From Candidatus Yonathbacteria bacterium (GTDB lineage: Bacteria > Patescibacteriota > Minisyncoccia > Phycocordibacterales > UBA1550), in NCBI GenBank assembly GCA_003489395.1, contig DNMN01000061.1, forward strand, positions 1-24,881: 24,881 nt of DNA, in the 5' to 3' direction. Position numbers and translations under genes: made by a program. A model generated the notes under the pieces. The model was not told the DNA's origin. It worked only from the letters and a program-made list of their open reading frames with translations, and made no database searches. Below, in pieces: positions 5,325 through 12,980 of this stretch (position 1 is the first letter of the stretch; the number at the start of each line of letters is the position of its first letter).

Positions 5325-6523
5325 AGAGATTTTTCTTTTAAAGATTTTTGCTTGCCAATAAATACTCTAGCGGCATAGCGGAGGTCTTCCGTTGAATTAG
5401 AAAATAAGCTGGTGTATTCGTGTTTACCATATACTTGCTCTGTTTGTATGGTATCAAAATGATATGTTTTTGTCATGTAGTATCCGTACTGATGAAGTTT
5501 TTTAGATATACCAACGAGCCCGGTAAACAATTTACTCAAAAAATAAATTACCATAAAAATGCCACGCATCACAAACCTTGGAAGTTCAACAATATGTGCT
5601 TTCATTTTTAGTTCATCGAATGTGACTTTTGCAATTTTTCGCATAGAAAGGGCTACGGGGGAAACAATATGAAATGTATCGTACTGAAAATTTGTACTAT
5701 TATTAATAATTCGGACCATCGTAGCCACGGCAACATCTACTGGAACTAGGTTCAGAGTTGTCTTTGTAACGAGGAATGGCAAGTAGTATGAGTGCAGAAT
5801 TTCACTGGTATCAATCCGTAACCCCAAAATACTCGCTATAATTTTATGTTCCCCGATAAAATTACGCAGAGACAAGACTAGGCTATGCATCAGTTGCAAA
5901 ATCGAGTAGTATCCAAACGGAGAGTGAATACTACTTGCATTGTCATCAATGTCAATTAAAATTGCTGGGCGAAATACAATATACCGCAACCCATTTTCCC
6001 TTTCTGCTTTCAGGTACCTCTCGGTCATAAATTTACTCTCCTCGTAAGCATTGTTAAATCTAGTACTAAGCAACTCATCCTCTTTAAGAGCACCGTCTCT
6101 TTGTCCATGCACATAAGCAGTACTAACATAAAACAATGGCACATTTAATTTTTTTGCTAATTTTACGAGACGTTGTGTTCCAATAAAATTTACATTATTC
6201 ACGCTCTCTCTGTCTTTTGAGCGGAAGCTCAAATTTGCAGCTAAATGCCAAATTCCATCGATTTTAAGATTAGACACTGCCACGAAGTCCTCTATCTCTT
6301 GTGCAATATCTATGTTTTCGAGATCAGAATCTATAACTCGAACTTGTTTTTGCTCCTCCTTATTAAAATCAAATAGTGTATCTATTCGACTACTGGCTGA
6401 AACTCCGGCTCCACCCCTTACAATCAAAACAACGTCGTCACCAGCCTTCACAAAAGCACGTACAAGTTTTTGCCCCAAGAACCCCGTAGCTCCCGTAATT
6501 ATGTATGTTTTATTTTGTTTCAT
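5321..6523 (-). CDS. NAD(P)-dependent extended-SDR / thioester-reductase-like protein
   Basis: About 400 residues starting MKQNKTYIITGATGFLGQKL. The Rossmann motif TGATGFLG (G-x-x-G-x-x-G) binds NAD(P); HLAANLSF and the catalytic-type Tyr-x-x-x-Lys in AYEESKFM complete the extended short-chain dehydrogenase pattern. The long C-terminal part with hydrophobic helices (FVMRGIFMVIYFLSKLF) resembles the NAD-binding_4 / fatty-acyl reductase-like group rather than sugar epimerases. It may reduce an acyl thioester or modify a lipid or sugar; this is inference. The open frame extends 22 codons upstream (MEERFHPRRE), but the Rossmann strand begins right after the Met at 6523, which I prefer; no SD marks either start. 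It is co-transcribed with the kinase, sharing the ATGA overlap. Confidence 0.75.
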   Translation of the reverse strand: MKQNKTYIITGATGFLGQKLVRAFVKAGDDVVLIVRGGAGVSASSRIDTLFDFNKEEQKQVRVIDSDLENIDIAQEIEDFVAVSNLKIDGIWHLAANLSFRSKDRESVNNVNFIGTQRLVKLAKKLNVPLFYVSTAYVHGQRDGALKEDELLSTRFNNAYEESKFMTERYLKAERENGLRYIVFRPAILIDIDDNASSIHSPFGYYSILQLMHSLVLSLRNFIGEHKIIASILGLRIDTSEILHSYYLPFLVTKTTLNLVPVDVAVATMVRIINNSTNFQYDTFHIVSPVALSMRKIAKVTFDELKMKAHIVELPRFVMRGIFMVIYFLSKLFTGLVGISKKLHQYGYYMTKTYHFDTIQTEQVYGKHEYTSLFSNSTEDLRYAARVFIGKQKSLKEKSL

Positions 6524-6605
6524 TACTACAAATATCAAAAAGCAATCTGAATTAGTAAATTCACGTCTTGGATGAAATCTCTCTTCCACTAATTTTACCC
6601 CCTAA

Positions 6606-6653
6606 AACGTTTGAATGCAAACGTTCGGGCGACTGTTTCGCCCACAAAACAGT
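6606..6653 (-). terminator. hairpin cluster downstream of the S9 peptidase gene, possible terminator
   Basis: Arms 6606-6613 and 6618-6625 form an 8-bp perfect hairpin followed on the minus strand by TTTTAG, a weak terminator shape. Just before it lie two overlapping options, 6627-6631 with 6639-6643 and 6632-6638 with 6647-6653, which cannot form fully together. The rest of the gap up to 6730 shows nothing recognisable. Confidence 0.45.
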
Positions 6654-6730
6654 TTAGCCACCCCCACCCCATTCTCCAAACGAATTCCCCCAAGCAGGAA
6701 GCGTCTGCGCTGGCTATACTACTCACGCCA

Positions 6731-8533
6731 CTAAGGCTTCTTATCAAATATCCTTCCAAGAAACTCTGCAACCTTTGGGTAAGCATCCATACGATTTTTT
6801 GATTTATTTAATCCGTGCCCCTCATCCTGATAAACGAGTAACTCAACTTCCCTACCGAGATCCTTCAATTTACTATACATTTGCTCTGCCTCAGAAAGTG
6901 GTACACGTGGGTCATTCGCTCCGTGAATAATGAATAGTGGCGCCTTTATATTCTCTATAAAATTAAGCGGTGAAATTGATTCAAGAAATTCCCTGTCTGT
7001 TGAAAGGTACCCGTATTCCGCTTCACGCAGTGCGCGCCGATACGGAGATGTATTTTCGAGAAATGATACGAGATTCGAGATACCCACAATATCGACACCA
7101 GCAACCCATAGCTCAGGGTGAAACGTAAGCCCTGCTAGCACCATATACCCACCGTAACTCGCTCCCCAAAGTACAACCTTACTTGTATCAAGATCGTTAT
7201 TATTCTCTAAAAATTTATGTAAGTATTGTAAATCTGTAACTGAGTCCATGCGTTTGTGGATATCATCAAGCGCTAAATATTTCTTACCATATCCAGAACT
7301 CCCGCGAACATTTGGGGCAATAACAGCATATCCTTGATAGACAAAGTACTGTATAAGGGAGTTAAAAGATGGACGAAACTGGCCTTCTGGTCCGCCGTGT
7401 ATGTGCACAATCACTGGAAGCTTTTTATCTCTCAATTTTTCTTTTGGTAAGAACAAAAAAGCGGGAATCTCCAACTCGTCAAACGACTGGTACTTTACGA
7501 GCTTTGGTTCTACTAAAACTTCTTGAGGAACACCTTGCTTGCTGTGGGTTATTTGCCAATATTTGTTTTCGTCTTTTGACCATACCCACACGTCGCTATT
7601 TTTTGTTCCGCTCGATAGTGTGAAAACAATATATTTGCCATCACGAGACCACTGAGTGTAACCAGCTACCCCTTTAGGAAAATTCTGATGTTCAAACGGC
7701 TTCATGTCTTTCGTCGCATGAATTGTCATATTGCGATATCCGTCTTCGTTTATCATGACAATTAAATTTTCGTCATTAATTGTTTTCGTGATGCCTTCCA
7801 CGTCCCATTCAGGAGTTAAAATATATCGTTCTGTTTTTGTCTCTAGATCATAAAATGCAAGTCCAGCAAAATCTCTTTCTCTGTTCGTTATAAAAAAGAA
7901 ACCTTTTTCATTTGAAAGCCAATTGATAAAGCCTACGAGCGGATTTTCAGGATAATCTGTTATATGCATAACCTCATCACTTTGCAAATTAACAAGATAC
8001 AAATCATGAGTTAACCCCGTATGCCTTTTCCTTACAGCAACCATTGTTCCATTTGGAGAAAATCCCAAACTATCACATGAACCAGAATCGCCAAAAACTA
8101 CCTTAGACTTGCCTGACTCCACGTCCATAACATACACATCAAAATCAGTCCCATCTCTCTCGTTTGAAGAATAGGTAATGAATTTACCATCTTGTGACCA
8201 ACCGCCCCATCTGTGTTGAATTTTGGGATTTTGTGTTAACGCGCGTACTGATTTTTGAGCAATATCAAAAAGAAACAATTGCACATTCTCATCTCCTCCA
8301 TTGCTTTTCCCGAAAATAATTTCATCCCTTGTTGGCGAAAAAACAGCAAAATTGACTGAGTCATCATATGATGTCAACTGCTTTGCTTCTCCTCCATCTC
8401 TTGAAACAAGGTAAATCTGAGACACGCCAGTTGCATTGCTTAGATATGCAACTTTAGTACCATCAAAGTTGAAAATGGGTGACCCAGTTGACTCAATATC
8501 AAGGAAGTCTTTTATTGTATACTTTTTATCCAT
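6731..8533 (-). CDS. S9 family serine peptidase (acylaminoacyl-peptidase/DPP-like)
   Basis: The 600-residue enzyme has an N-terminal beta-propeller (about residues 10-330) with repeated blades such as WSQDGKFITYSSN and WSRDGKYIVFTLSS, and a C-terminal alpha/beta-hydrolase domain. The catalytic triad is visible: Ser459 in GASYGGYM, Asp541 in HGANDPRVP and His573 in DEGHGL. Enzymes of this type are cytoplasmic oligopeptidases that release dipeptides or acylated residues; the propeller limits access to small peptides. No signal peptide is seen. The start codon has no SD and lies 16 bases after the ABC exporter gene, so the two are likely co-transcribed. In a genome likely dependent on scavenged peptides, a role in peptide turnover is plausible but inferred. 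Confidence 0.93.
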   Translation of the reverse strand: MDKKYTIKDFLDIESTGSPIFNFDGTKVAYLSNATGVSQIYLVSRDGGEAKQLTSYDDSVNFAVFSPTRDEIIFGKSNGGDENVQLFLFDIAQKSVRALTQNPKIQHRWGGWSQDGKFITYSSNERDGTDFDVYVMDVESGKSKVVFGDSGSCDSLGFSPNGTMVAVRKRHTGLTHDLYLVNLQSDEVMHITDYPENPLVGFINWLSNEKGFFFITNRERDFAGLAFYDLETKTERYILTPEWDVEGITKTINDENLIVMINEDGYRNMTIHATKDMKPFEHQNFPKGVAGYTQWSRDGKYIVFTLSSGTKNSDVWVWSKDENKYWQITHSKQGVPQEVLVEPKLVKYQSFDELEIPAFLFLPKEKLRDKKLPVIVHIHGGPEGQFRPSFNSLIQYFVYQGYAVIAPNVRGSSGYGKKYLALDDIHKRMDSVTDLQYLHKFLENNNDLDTSKVVLWGASYGGYMVLAGLTFHPELWVAGVDIVGISNLVSFLENTSPYRRALREAEYGYLSTDREFLESISPLNFIENIKAPLFIIHGANDPRVPLSEAEQMYSKLKDLGREVELLVYQDEGHGLNKSKNRMDAYPKVAEFLGRIFDKKP

Positions 8534-8549
8534 ATTTCAGACTAGGAGC

Positions 8550-10361
8550 TTACACCAGCCCGATATGGAGCTCGTAGCGGTGGCGGTAGTTACCACCTTT
8601 GATTTTCATCAGTTCGTCATGACTTCCCTCTTCTATAATCTTTCCTTTTTCAAGCACAAAAATGCGGTCTGCTTTTCGCACGGTAGATAGGCGATGCGCG
8701 ATGATAAACGTCGTGCGTCCTTTCATAAGCTTTTCCAAAGCTTCTGTTACTTTGCGTTCCGTCTCACTATCTAGAGCGCTTGTTGGCTCGTCCAAAATTA
8801 AAATCTTTGGATTACGCAAAATCGCGCGCGCGATGGCAACACGTTGCTTCTGACCTACTGAAAGCTTCACGCCTCTCTCACCCACGATTGTGTCGTAGCC
8901 AAGTGGAAGCGCTTTGATAAACTCACTCGCATGCGCCTCCTCTACAGCGCGCGCAATTTCTTCATCCGTCGCATCCGGCGAGCCGTAGGAAATGTTTGAC
9001 TTAACAGTATTGTTAAAAAGCGCGACCTCCTGTGGCACCACGGCAATATTCTTTCTGAGATTTGTAAGATGTAATTTGCGAGTATCCACACCGTCCACAA
9101 GCACACGACCCTTTGACGGAAAGTAATACCCAGAGATAAGAGAGATTGCAGTGCTCTTGCCGACTCCAGACTCGCCAACAAATGCCACAACCTCGCCTGC
9201 GTTCACTTTTAAATTAACACCATCAAGCACTTTTGGTTGACCAGCTCCATATGCAAAAGTAACATTTTTAAATACAACCTCGCCGGCGAAATGTTCTGGA
9301 GTAACAGCATTCTCTGGCGCATAATTTTCCTCCGCAACATCAAAAATTTCTTCTGCCTGAGCAGACATGGTGATGCCGTTTTGAATAGTTTGCCAGCTAT
9401 AACCAAGCGAGACGAATGGTCCGAAAAACATCAAGGAATACCCATTCAGTGCGACCAGTTCACCGACGGTAATAACTCCATTTGAAACAAACTGCACAGA
9501 AAACAAGAAAACTGCAAACTGTGTTGCAAACACGATGATTCGTTGAAAGAATATAACGTTACTCCACTTGTGTTCAATTTTCATCCACATATTGTATGTT
9601 CTTCCCATAAGTGTTTCTCTAACAGTGTGGCTTTCATATTCTTCAGTAGAAGCGTGCTTTACACTTTCAATTTGAGTCACCGCCTGGGCTGCGTCATCCC
9701 ACGCTTCGTTCCAAGACTTGTGCGCAGCTGAATCCATCACCGCAATAGGCATTAAAATCTTTATCAATAACGCCACATACAACAAAACCCCAATAACTAA
9801 AATGCTTGCAAGGAAGGTATTGATGCTTGCCGCGAGTGTGATACCAATAATAATGCTCAAAAACTGTGGAGCGATGTCTGTGATTGTTCTAACAATAGCC
9901 GACACTCTCCAGCTCAATGCGCTTATTTTTTGCAACACGCCATTTATGTGCACATTTTTGTGGTACATCAGAGGTGTACGGAGCAAATGTGTAAACCCCT
10001 TTGTTTGAAGTCCTGTCTGCACACCTATGTCCACTTTTCGACGCAAACGGTCCATAACCCAGTCAATATTGTTCGCAACAAGTTGAACAAAAACCCACAC
10101 ACCAAGGAGCACAGCCCAAAGTGGGAGAGAGCTTGAGGTTAATACATTAGTTCCATTGGAAAGGTCAATGAGCGCATCAAAAAAACGTCCCGTCACATAT
10201 GGAACGAATCCATTTGCTATCGCCGAGACAACACCCAAAACAACCAGAACAGAAAGTTCCTTTTTAAATGGTCGAACATGTCGCCATATCGCCCGCAGAC
10301 CTTTTTTAATCTCCTCCTTTTGGTCTGCCGGCTTTGTTTCTATTTTTTCCTTTTCAGACAT
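8550..10361 (-). CDS. ABC exporter half-transporter (membrane plus ATPase domain)
   Basis: The 603-residue protein has an N-terminal membrane domain of about six helices (residues 35-330) and a C-terminal ATPase. Visible motifs are Walker A (GESGVGKST, near residue 397), Q-loop (VVPQEVALF), signature LSVGQKQRVAIARAI (Val where Gly is usual), Walker B (ILILDEPTSALD) and the H-loop (IAHRLS). It should act as a homodimer, or as a heterodimer with another half-transporter, exporting lipids, peptides or drugs; the substrate cannot be told. It is preceded by an extended -10 (TGCTACAAT) that puts the transcription start within a few bases of the ATG, without an SD. The S9 peptidase gene follows closely. 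Confidence 0.93.
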   Translation of the reverse strand: MSEKEKIETKPADQKEEIKKGLRAIWRHVRPFKKELSVLVVLGVVSAIANGFVPYVTGRFFDALIDLSNGTNVLTSSSLPLWAVLLGVWVFVQLVANNIDWVMDRLRRKVDIGVQTGLQTKGFTHLLRTPLMYHKNVHINGVLQKISALSWRVSAIVRTITDIAPQFLSIIIGITLAASINTFLASILVIGVLLYVALLIKILMPIAVMDSAAHKSWNEAWDDAAQAVTQIESVKHASTEEYESHTVRETLMGRTYNMWMKIEHKWSNVIFFQRIIVFATQFAVFLFSVQFVSNGVITVGELVALNGYSLMFFGPFVSLGYSWQTIQNGITMSAQAEEIFDVAEENYAPENAVTPEHFAGEVVFKNVTFAYGAGQPKVLDGVNLKVNAGEVVAFVGESGVGKSTAISLISGYYFPSKGRVLVDGVDTRKLHLTNLRKNIAVVPQEVALFNNTVKSNISYGSPDATDEEIARAVEEAHASEFIKALPLGYDTIVGERGVKLSVGQKQRVAIARAILRNPKILILDEPTSALDSETERKVTEALEKLMKGRTTFIIAHRLSTVRKADRIFVLEKGKIIEEGSHDELMKIKGGNYRHRYELHIGLV

Positions 10362-10370
10362 ACAAGCCGT

Positions 10371-10379
10371 ATTGTAGCA
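10371..10379 (-). promoter_or_regulatory. extended -10 promoter of the ABC exporter gene
   Basis: TGC followed by TACAAT lies so that transcription would start about 3 bases before the ATG at 10361. I see no convincing -35. The same TGCTACAAT occurs before the CYTH gene and TGCTATAAT before the gene at 2014. Confidence 0.55.
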
Positions 10380-10400
10380 TAAAAGGCGGACAGAATTTTA

Positions 10401-10991
10401 TTACTTTCTCTTTATCTCCAACCAGTCTGGCACAGGAACAAAGGTAATAGTCTCCCAGCTGTCTACTTCTTCTTCGCTCACGTTGTAGCATGCTTGGTAC
10501 GCTGTCTCAACACTGCCATGCGTAGCTTTCGCCCAATCCAATCCCAATTTTTTCGCAACGTCTTGCAGTTCCTTTTCGCTTTTTCCCTCAAGCTCAACGA
10601 ATGTGGGAATCCACGGCCACGTATCAATAGTTACCTCCACACTATTCAAATCCCACCTCTCACGCTTCGTTTCCTGATACGACTTATTGTCCATCCCAAT
10701 TGCTAGCAATAAATCACAAATTTTATCAAAGTCATCAACTACGACCGATATCTCTTTTGTTCCTTCAATAGTTCTATCCACAAGTTGCTTGTATGCCAAA
10801 GTAGTTTTGTCGCCTTCATCCCGCGCGCGTATCCACCCACCTATTTTCTCTAGCCTGTTATCCGTATGGTCAAAATTTTTCCTCCTCATCATACGCTCCT
10901 CGTGCACCAAAGTTGCTCCATTTTTCTGCAAAGCCGAACGCAAAGCGTTTACATCCCCATTCAAAAATTTTGCCTCAATTTCTATTTCCAT
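10401..10991 (-). CDS. CYTH domain protein (triphosphate tunnel enzyme family)
   Basis: The 196-residue protein starts MEIEIEAKFLNGDVNALRSA, the E-x-E-x-K signature strand of CYTH proteins (class IV adenylate cyclases, thiamine triphosphatases, inorganic triphosphatases). Later acidic and basic strands fit the eight-stranded tunnel: WIRARDEGDKTTLAYKQ, EGTKEISVVV, SYQETKRERWDL and IPTFVELEGKSEKELQ. Such enzymes bind a triphosphate with Arg/Lys residues and metal with Glu/Asp residues; several small bacterial members hydrolyse tripolyphosphate, others make cAMP, and the sequence alone does not decide. The protein is soluble. A -10 box just upstream would give a leaderless mRNA. It stands between the AstE-like gene and the ABC exporter, all on one strand, but each has its own promoter-like box. 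Confidence 0.88.
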   Translation of the reverse strand: MEIEIEAKFLNGDVNALRSALQKNGATLVHEERMMRRKNFDHTDNRLEKIGGWIRARDEGDKTTLAYKQLVDRTIEGTKEISVVVDDFDKICDLLLAIGMDNKSYQETKRERWDLNSVEVTIDTWPWIPTFVELEGKSEKELQDVAKKLGLDWAKATHGSVETAYQACYNVSEEEVDSWETITFVPVPDWLEIKRK

Positions 10992-10999
10992 AGTGGTTT

Positions 11000-11008
11000 A
11001 TTGTAGCA
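11000..11008 (-). promoter_or_regulatory. extended -10 promoter of the CYTH gene
   Basis: TGC plus TACAAT (-10 at 11005-11000) predicts a start near 10993, within two bases of the ATG at 10991, so the mRNA would be leaderless. No clear -35 is seen. Confidence 0.55.
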
Positions 11009-11017
11009 CATGTGAAA

Positions 11018-11830
11018 TTATAATTTTCTCATTTTTGAAGAGAACCCAAATATAGATTTGTAGCTATTCTTACCAAAAAGAACAGGGTAAAAATCTTTTT
11101 TAGCAACAATTTTGTCTTTTATTTTAGTGTTATATCCAATAACGGAACCTTTTTTTATAAGAACAAAATTTTTAATACCGTGAGCCACCTTAAACCCATC
11201 TGGTTTTGCAACAGTGCTATCAGCTTCATAAAACTCAATTACATTCTTAGCTTGTTTTAAATGAGAAGGATTTATCATTTTATAATATTCAAGTACACGC
11301 GCTACACTTTGAATCGTGTCGTGATATGTCTTTTTACTTTTATCTTTTCCATATTCAAAACCAATCCCTAATTTTGCCGAAGAAATAAGAGCGCTAGATT
11401 TTGTTGCTTTCATATAAATTATTCTTTTCGGTGAAATAGCTTTTGATATAGTTTTCATAGCAGAAGTAAAATTTGTGATAATAATAGATGAGGTCATTCC
11501 TGTCTCAGTTGAATGAACATCTAAAACAACATCAAAGGCCTCGATAAACGGCTTCATTTTGTAAGCAAGTTTTTCTTCGTGACTTCCATTCTTTTTCCCA
11601 GGGAATGAGCGGTTAAGGTCGTTTGAGATAAAACGCTTCTTAGCCTCAAGAGCTTTCTCGTTTGCAACATTAATTACAAAAGTTCCACAGAGTGGTTTTA
11701 CGCCACTAAAATATTTTGCCACCTTCAATCCAACTCTCTCGTTTCCATGGGTGCAAACATTCAACAAAACCCTCGGTGAGGGTGACTCCAGTATTTTTTT
11801 TATATTTTGTTTTGAATATTTAGTAGTCAT
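11018..11830 (-). CDS. AstE/AspA-like zinc-dependent deacylase (M14-related)
   Basis: The 270-residue protein belongs to the succinylglutamate desuccinylase/aspartoacylase group of carboxypeptidase-like zinc enzymes. Seen are CTHGNERVG (the H-x-x-E zinc pair), NDLNRSFPG (the family's DLNRxFPG substrate-binding motif) and DVHSTETG (third zinc ligand, His). A Glu in IGFEYG may be the catalytic residue. Known members cleave N-acyl amino acids; the actual substrate is unknown. I chose the Met at 11830 (MTTKYSKQN), since the upstream 17 codons run across the promoter. No SD is present; the -10 lies about 18 bases upstream of the ATG. The gene follows a GNAT-like gene but is separated from it by a terminator and has its own promoter. 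Confidence 0.85.
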   Translation of the reverse strand: MTTKYSKQNIKKILESPSPRVLLNVCTHGNERVGLKVAKYFSGVKPLCGTFVINVANEKALEAKKRFISNDLNRSFPGKKNGSHEEKLAYKMKPFIEAFDVVLDVHSTETGMTSSIIITNFTSAMKTISKAISPKRIIYMKATKSSALISSAKLGIGFEYGKDKSKKTYHDTIQSVARVLEYYKMINPSHLKQAKNVIEFYEADSTVAKPDGFKVAHGIKNFVLIKKGSVIGYNTKIKDKIVAKKDFYPVLFGKNSYKSIFGFSSKMRKL

Positions 11831-11847
11831 ATAATCATTATTTATGA

Positions 11848-11876
11848 AGTATAAAATAAAAGAGACATGCTGTAAA
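11848..11876 (-). promoter_or_regulatory. promoter of the AstE/AspA-like gene
   Basis: TTTACA (11876-11871) and TATACT (11853-11848) are 17 bases apart. The -35 lies in the loop of the terminator hairpin of the upstream gene. The leader is about 11 bases, with no SD. Confidence 0.7.
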
Positions 11877-11892
11877 ACCACAACATGTCTCT
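11861..11892 (-). terminator. terminator of the T-box-controlled gene
   Basis: The 9-bp perfect arms 11861-11869 and 11884-11892 (AGAGACATG/CATGTCTCT) are followed on the minus strand by TTTATTTTAT. Confidence 0.75.
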
Positions 11893-11911
11893 ATTTTCCC
11901 AAATAGCCTGG

Positions 11912-12562
11912 CTAGTGCAATGGAACAACAACAAGAAAACCATCATCAACACCCAGGTTATCAGCAAAGAATTTTTCAACTGAATGATCTTTGACCAGTT
12001 TAAATTCCTGGTCTTTGCGAATAGAACCATAAACCTCAGGCACAATCATCGATTCTGGATTTAAACCTGGGGCCTTACAGAATGCTTGAGCGATTATTTT
12101 GATCTCTTCGGGGTTTTTTATTTCATGTGCTGGGTATGCGATCCCTCTAGCTGAAAGTGAACGTAGCGCCTCATATACTCGTGGATTCTGAGTCATTGCA
12201 ACTACGAAATCCTGCTCTTCTGGAGAAACACTGTGGTGAAGTAATTCTTTGTATAGCCCTCGCGAGCGATCACGCACAATAGTTCCACCACGGAACATGA
12301 TTCGCTTTTCACCAAACTGCTCTGTGTAGTAAACACTAAAACCACAGCATTCACCAGTATCAGCACGTATAAGTACGTCTATGCATGCCTCTTTATGCTG
12401 TCTTAGACGCTCATGCATATCGTTTTCAGTTGAATCAGGAGCAAACCACAGGTACATTTCTTTTATCTGCTCAACAACTGAAGAGAACTGTTTTTCAGTA
12501 AGATCTACTGTACGAAAAGTTTGGATCTCATACTGACCATCCAACACTGAGTTTGTTTTCAT
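11912..12562 (-). CDS. GNAT-like acetyltransferase behind a T-box
   Basis: The 216-residue soluble protein has features of a divergent GNAT fold: an N-terminal helix pair, the strand LIRADTGECCGFSVYY, then IMFRGGTIVRDRSRGLYKEL (strand 4 and a degenerate acetyl-CoA loop with R-x-x-G but without the second Gly), and MTQNPRVYEALRSLSARG, like the Asn-containing helix of motif B. The acyl acceptor is unknown; some GNAT-fold enzymes use aminoacyl-tRNA instead of acetyl-CoA, which would suit the T-box context, but this is speculation. The start has the SD AAGGA 8 bases upstream. Upstream lies a complete T-box riboswitch, so expression should rise when a particular tRNA is uncharged. A terminator follows directly. 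Confidence 0.65.
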   Translation of the reverse strand: MKTNSVLDGQYEIQTFRTVDLTEKQFSSVVEQIKEMYLWFAPDSTENDMHERLRQHKEACIDVLIRADTGECCGFSVYYTEQFGEKRIMFRGGTIVRDRSRGLYKELLHHSVSPEEQDFVVAMTQNPRVYEALRSLSARGIAYPAHEIKNPEEIKIIAQAFCKAPGLNPESMIVPEVYGSIRKDQEFKLVKDHSVEKFFADNLGVDDGFLVVVPLH

Positions 12563-12580
12563 AACATATTCCTTTCATTG

Positions 12581-12609
12581 ATTTTAAAAGAACAAAAACT
12601 AACAGTCAA
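12581..12609 (-). promoter_or_regulatory. possible second promoter, downstream of the T-box terminator
   Basis: TTGACT (12609-12604) and TAAAAT (12586-12581) are exactly 17 bases apart. Transcription would start near 12574, only about a dozen bases before the ATG and right at the SD, bypassing the T-box. The region is AT-rich, so chance is a real alternative. Confidence 0.4.
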
Positions 12610-12628
12610 TACATGAGAAGTTTTTAAC

Positions 12629-12891
12629 AAAAAACTCCTCATCTCCATGCACAAAAGATATTGTGCAAAGGGACGAAGAGTTTTATCTCGTGTTGCCACC
12701 CTTTTTCGAAAGCAAAAGCTTCCCTTATTGACTCAGACACCTTTCGGCCGACATCAATTATCCTATGGTTACGGAGGATCCCGGGTCTCCACTAGCGCAG
12801 AGACCACCTTGCTCATATACAGAGCGACATAAGCCCAATCCCCTAGTTTCCCAAGGGACCTATATCAAAGGATTTACTACTATCAAGGAAC
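12629..12891 (-). promoter_or_regulatory. T-box riboswitch (tRNA-sensing leader)
   Basis: On the minus strand the leader contains AAGGGTGGCAACACG (12703-12689), the conserved T-box sequence whose UGGC would pair with the 3' GCCA of an uncharged tRNA having G at position 73. AAGGG pairs with the later CCCTT to make the antiterminator. The competing terminator pairs 12684-12672 with 12643-12631 over 13 bp (two G-U pairs), encloses a 7-bp hairpin, and ends in six Us (12634-12629). A stem III hairpin (12722-12708) precedes the T-box. Stem I runs from CCTTG (about 12888) to CAAGG (about 12808), with an AGUA S-turn-like sequence on its 5' side. I cannot assign the specifier codon. The nearby trpS and the G73-type T-box are compatible with tRNA-Trp but do not prove it. 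Confidence 0.9.
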
Positions 12892-12897
12892 TTTTTA

Positions 12898-12925
12898 AAT
12901 ATAGCATGGCCAGAAATTCTGTCAA
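12898..12925 (-). promoter_or_regulatory. promoter of the T-box leader
   Basis: A consensus TTGACA (12925-12920) and TATATT (12903-12898) are 16 bases apart; the start would be near 12891. It lies just after the terminator of the upstream gene. Confidence 0.85.
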
Positions 12926-12941
12926 GGGATTTTTGAATAAA

Positions 12942-12968
12942 AAAGACCCCCAAATTCTGGGGGTCTTT
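12942..12968 (-). terminator. terminator of the zinc-ribbon/trpS/fusion operon
   Basis: The 10-bp perfect stem AAAGACCCCC/GGGGGTCTTT (12968-12959 with 12951-12942) is followed on the minus strand by TTTATTC. It separates this operon from the T-box transcript. Confidence 0.9.
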
Positions 12969-12980
12969 GAGCCTTTACGA

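Noticed and set aside
6595..6802. Small open frames on both strands after the S9 peptidase gene
   Set aside because: No start signals, no recognisable protein, and the interval is mainly hairpins.
12804..12806. UGG as the T-box specifier codon
   Set aside because: It lies just outside the base of stem I and not in an internal loop, so it cannot be accepted as the specifier without an alignment.
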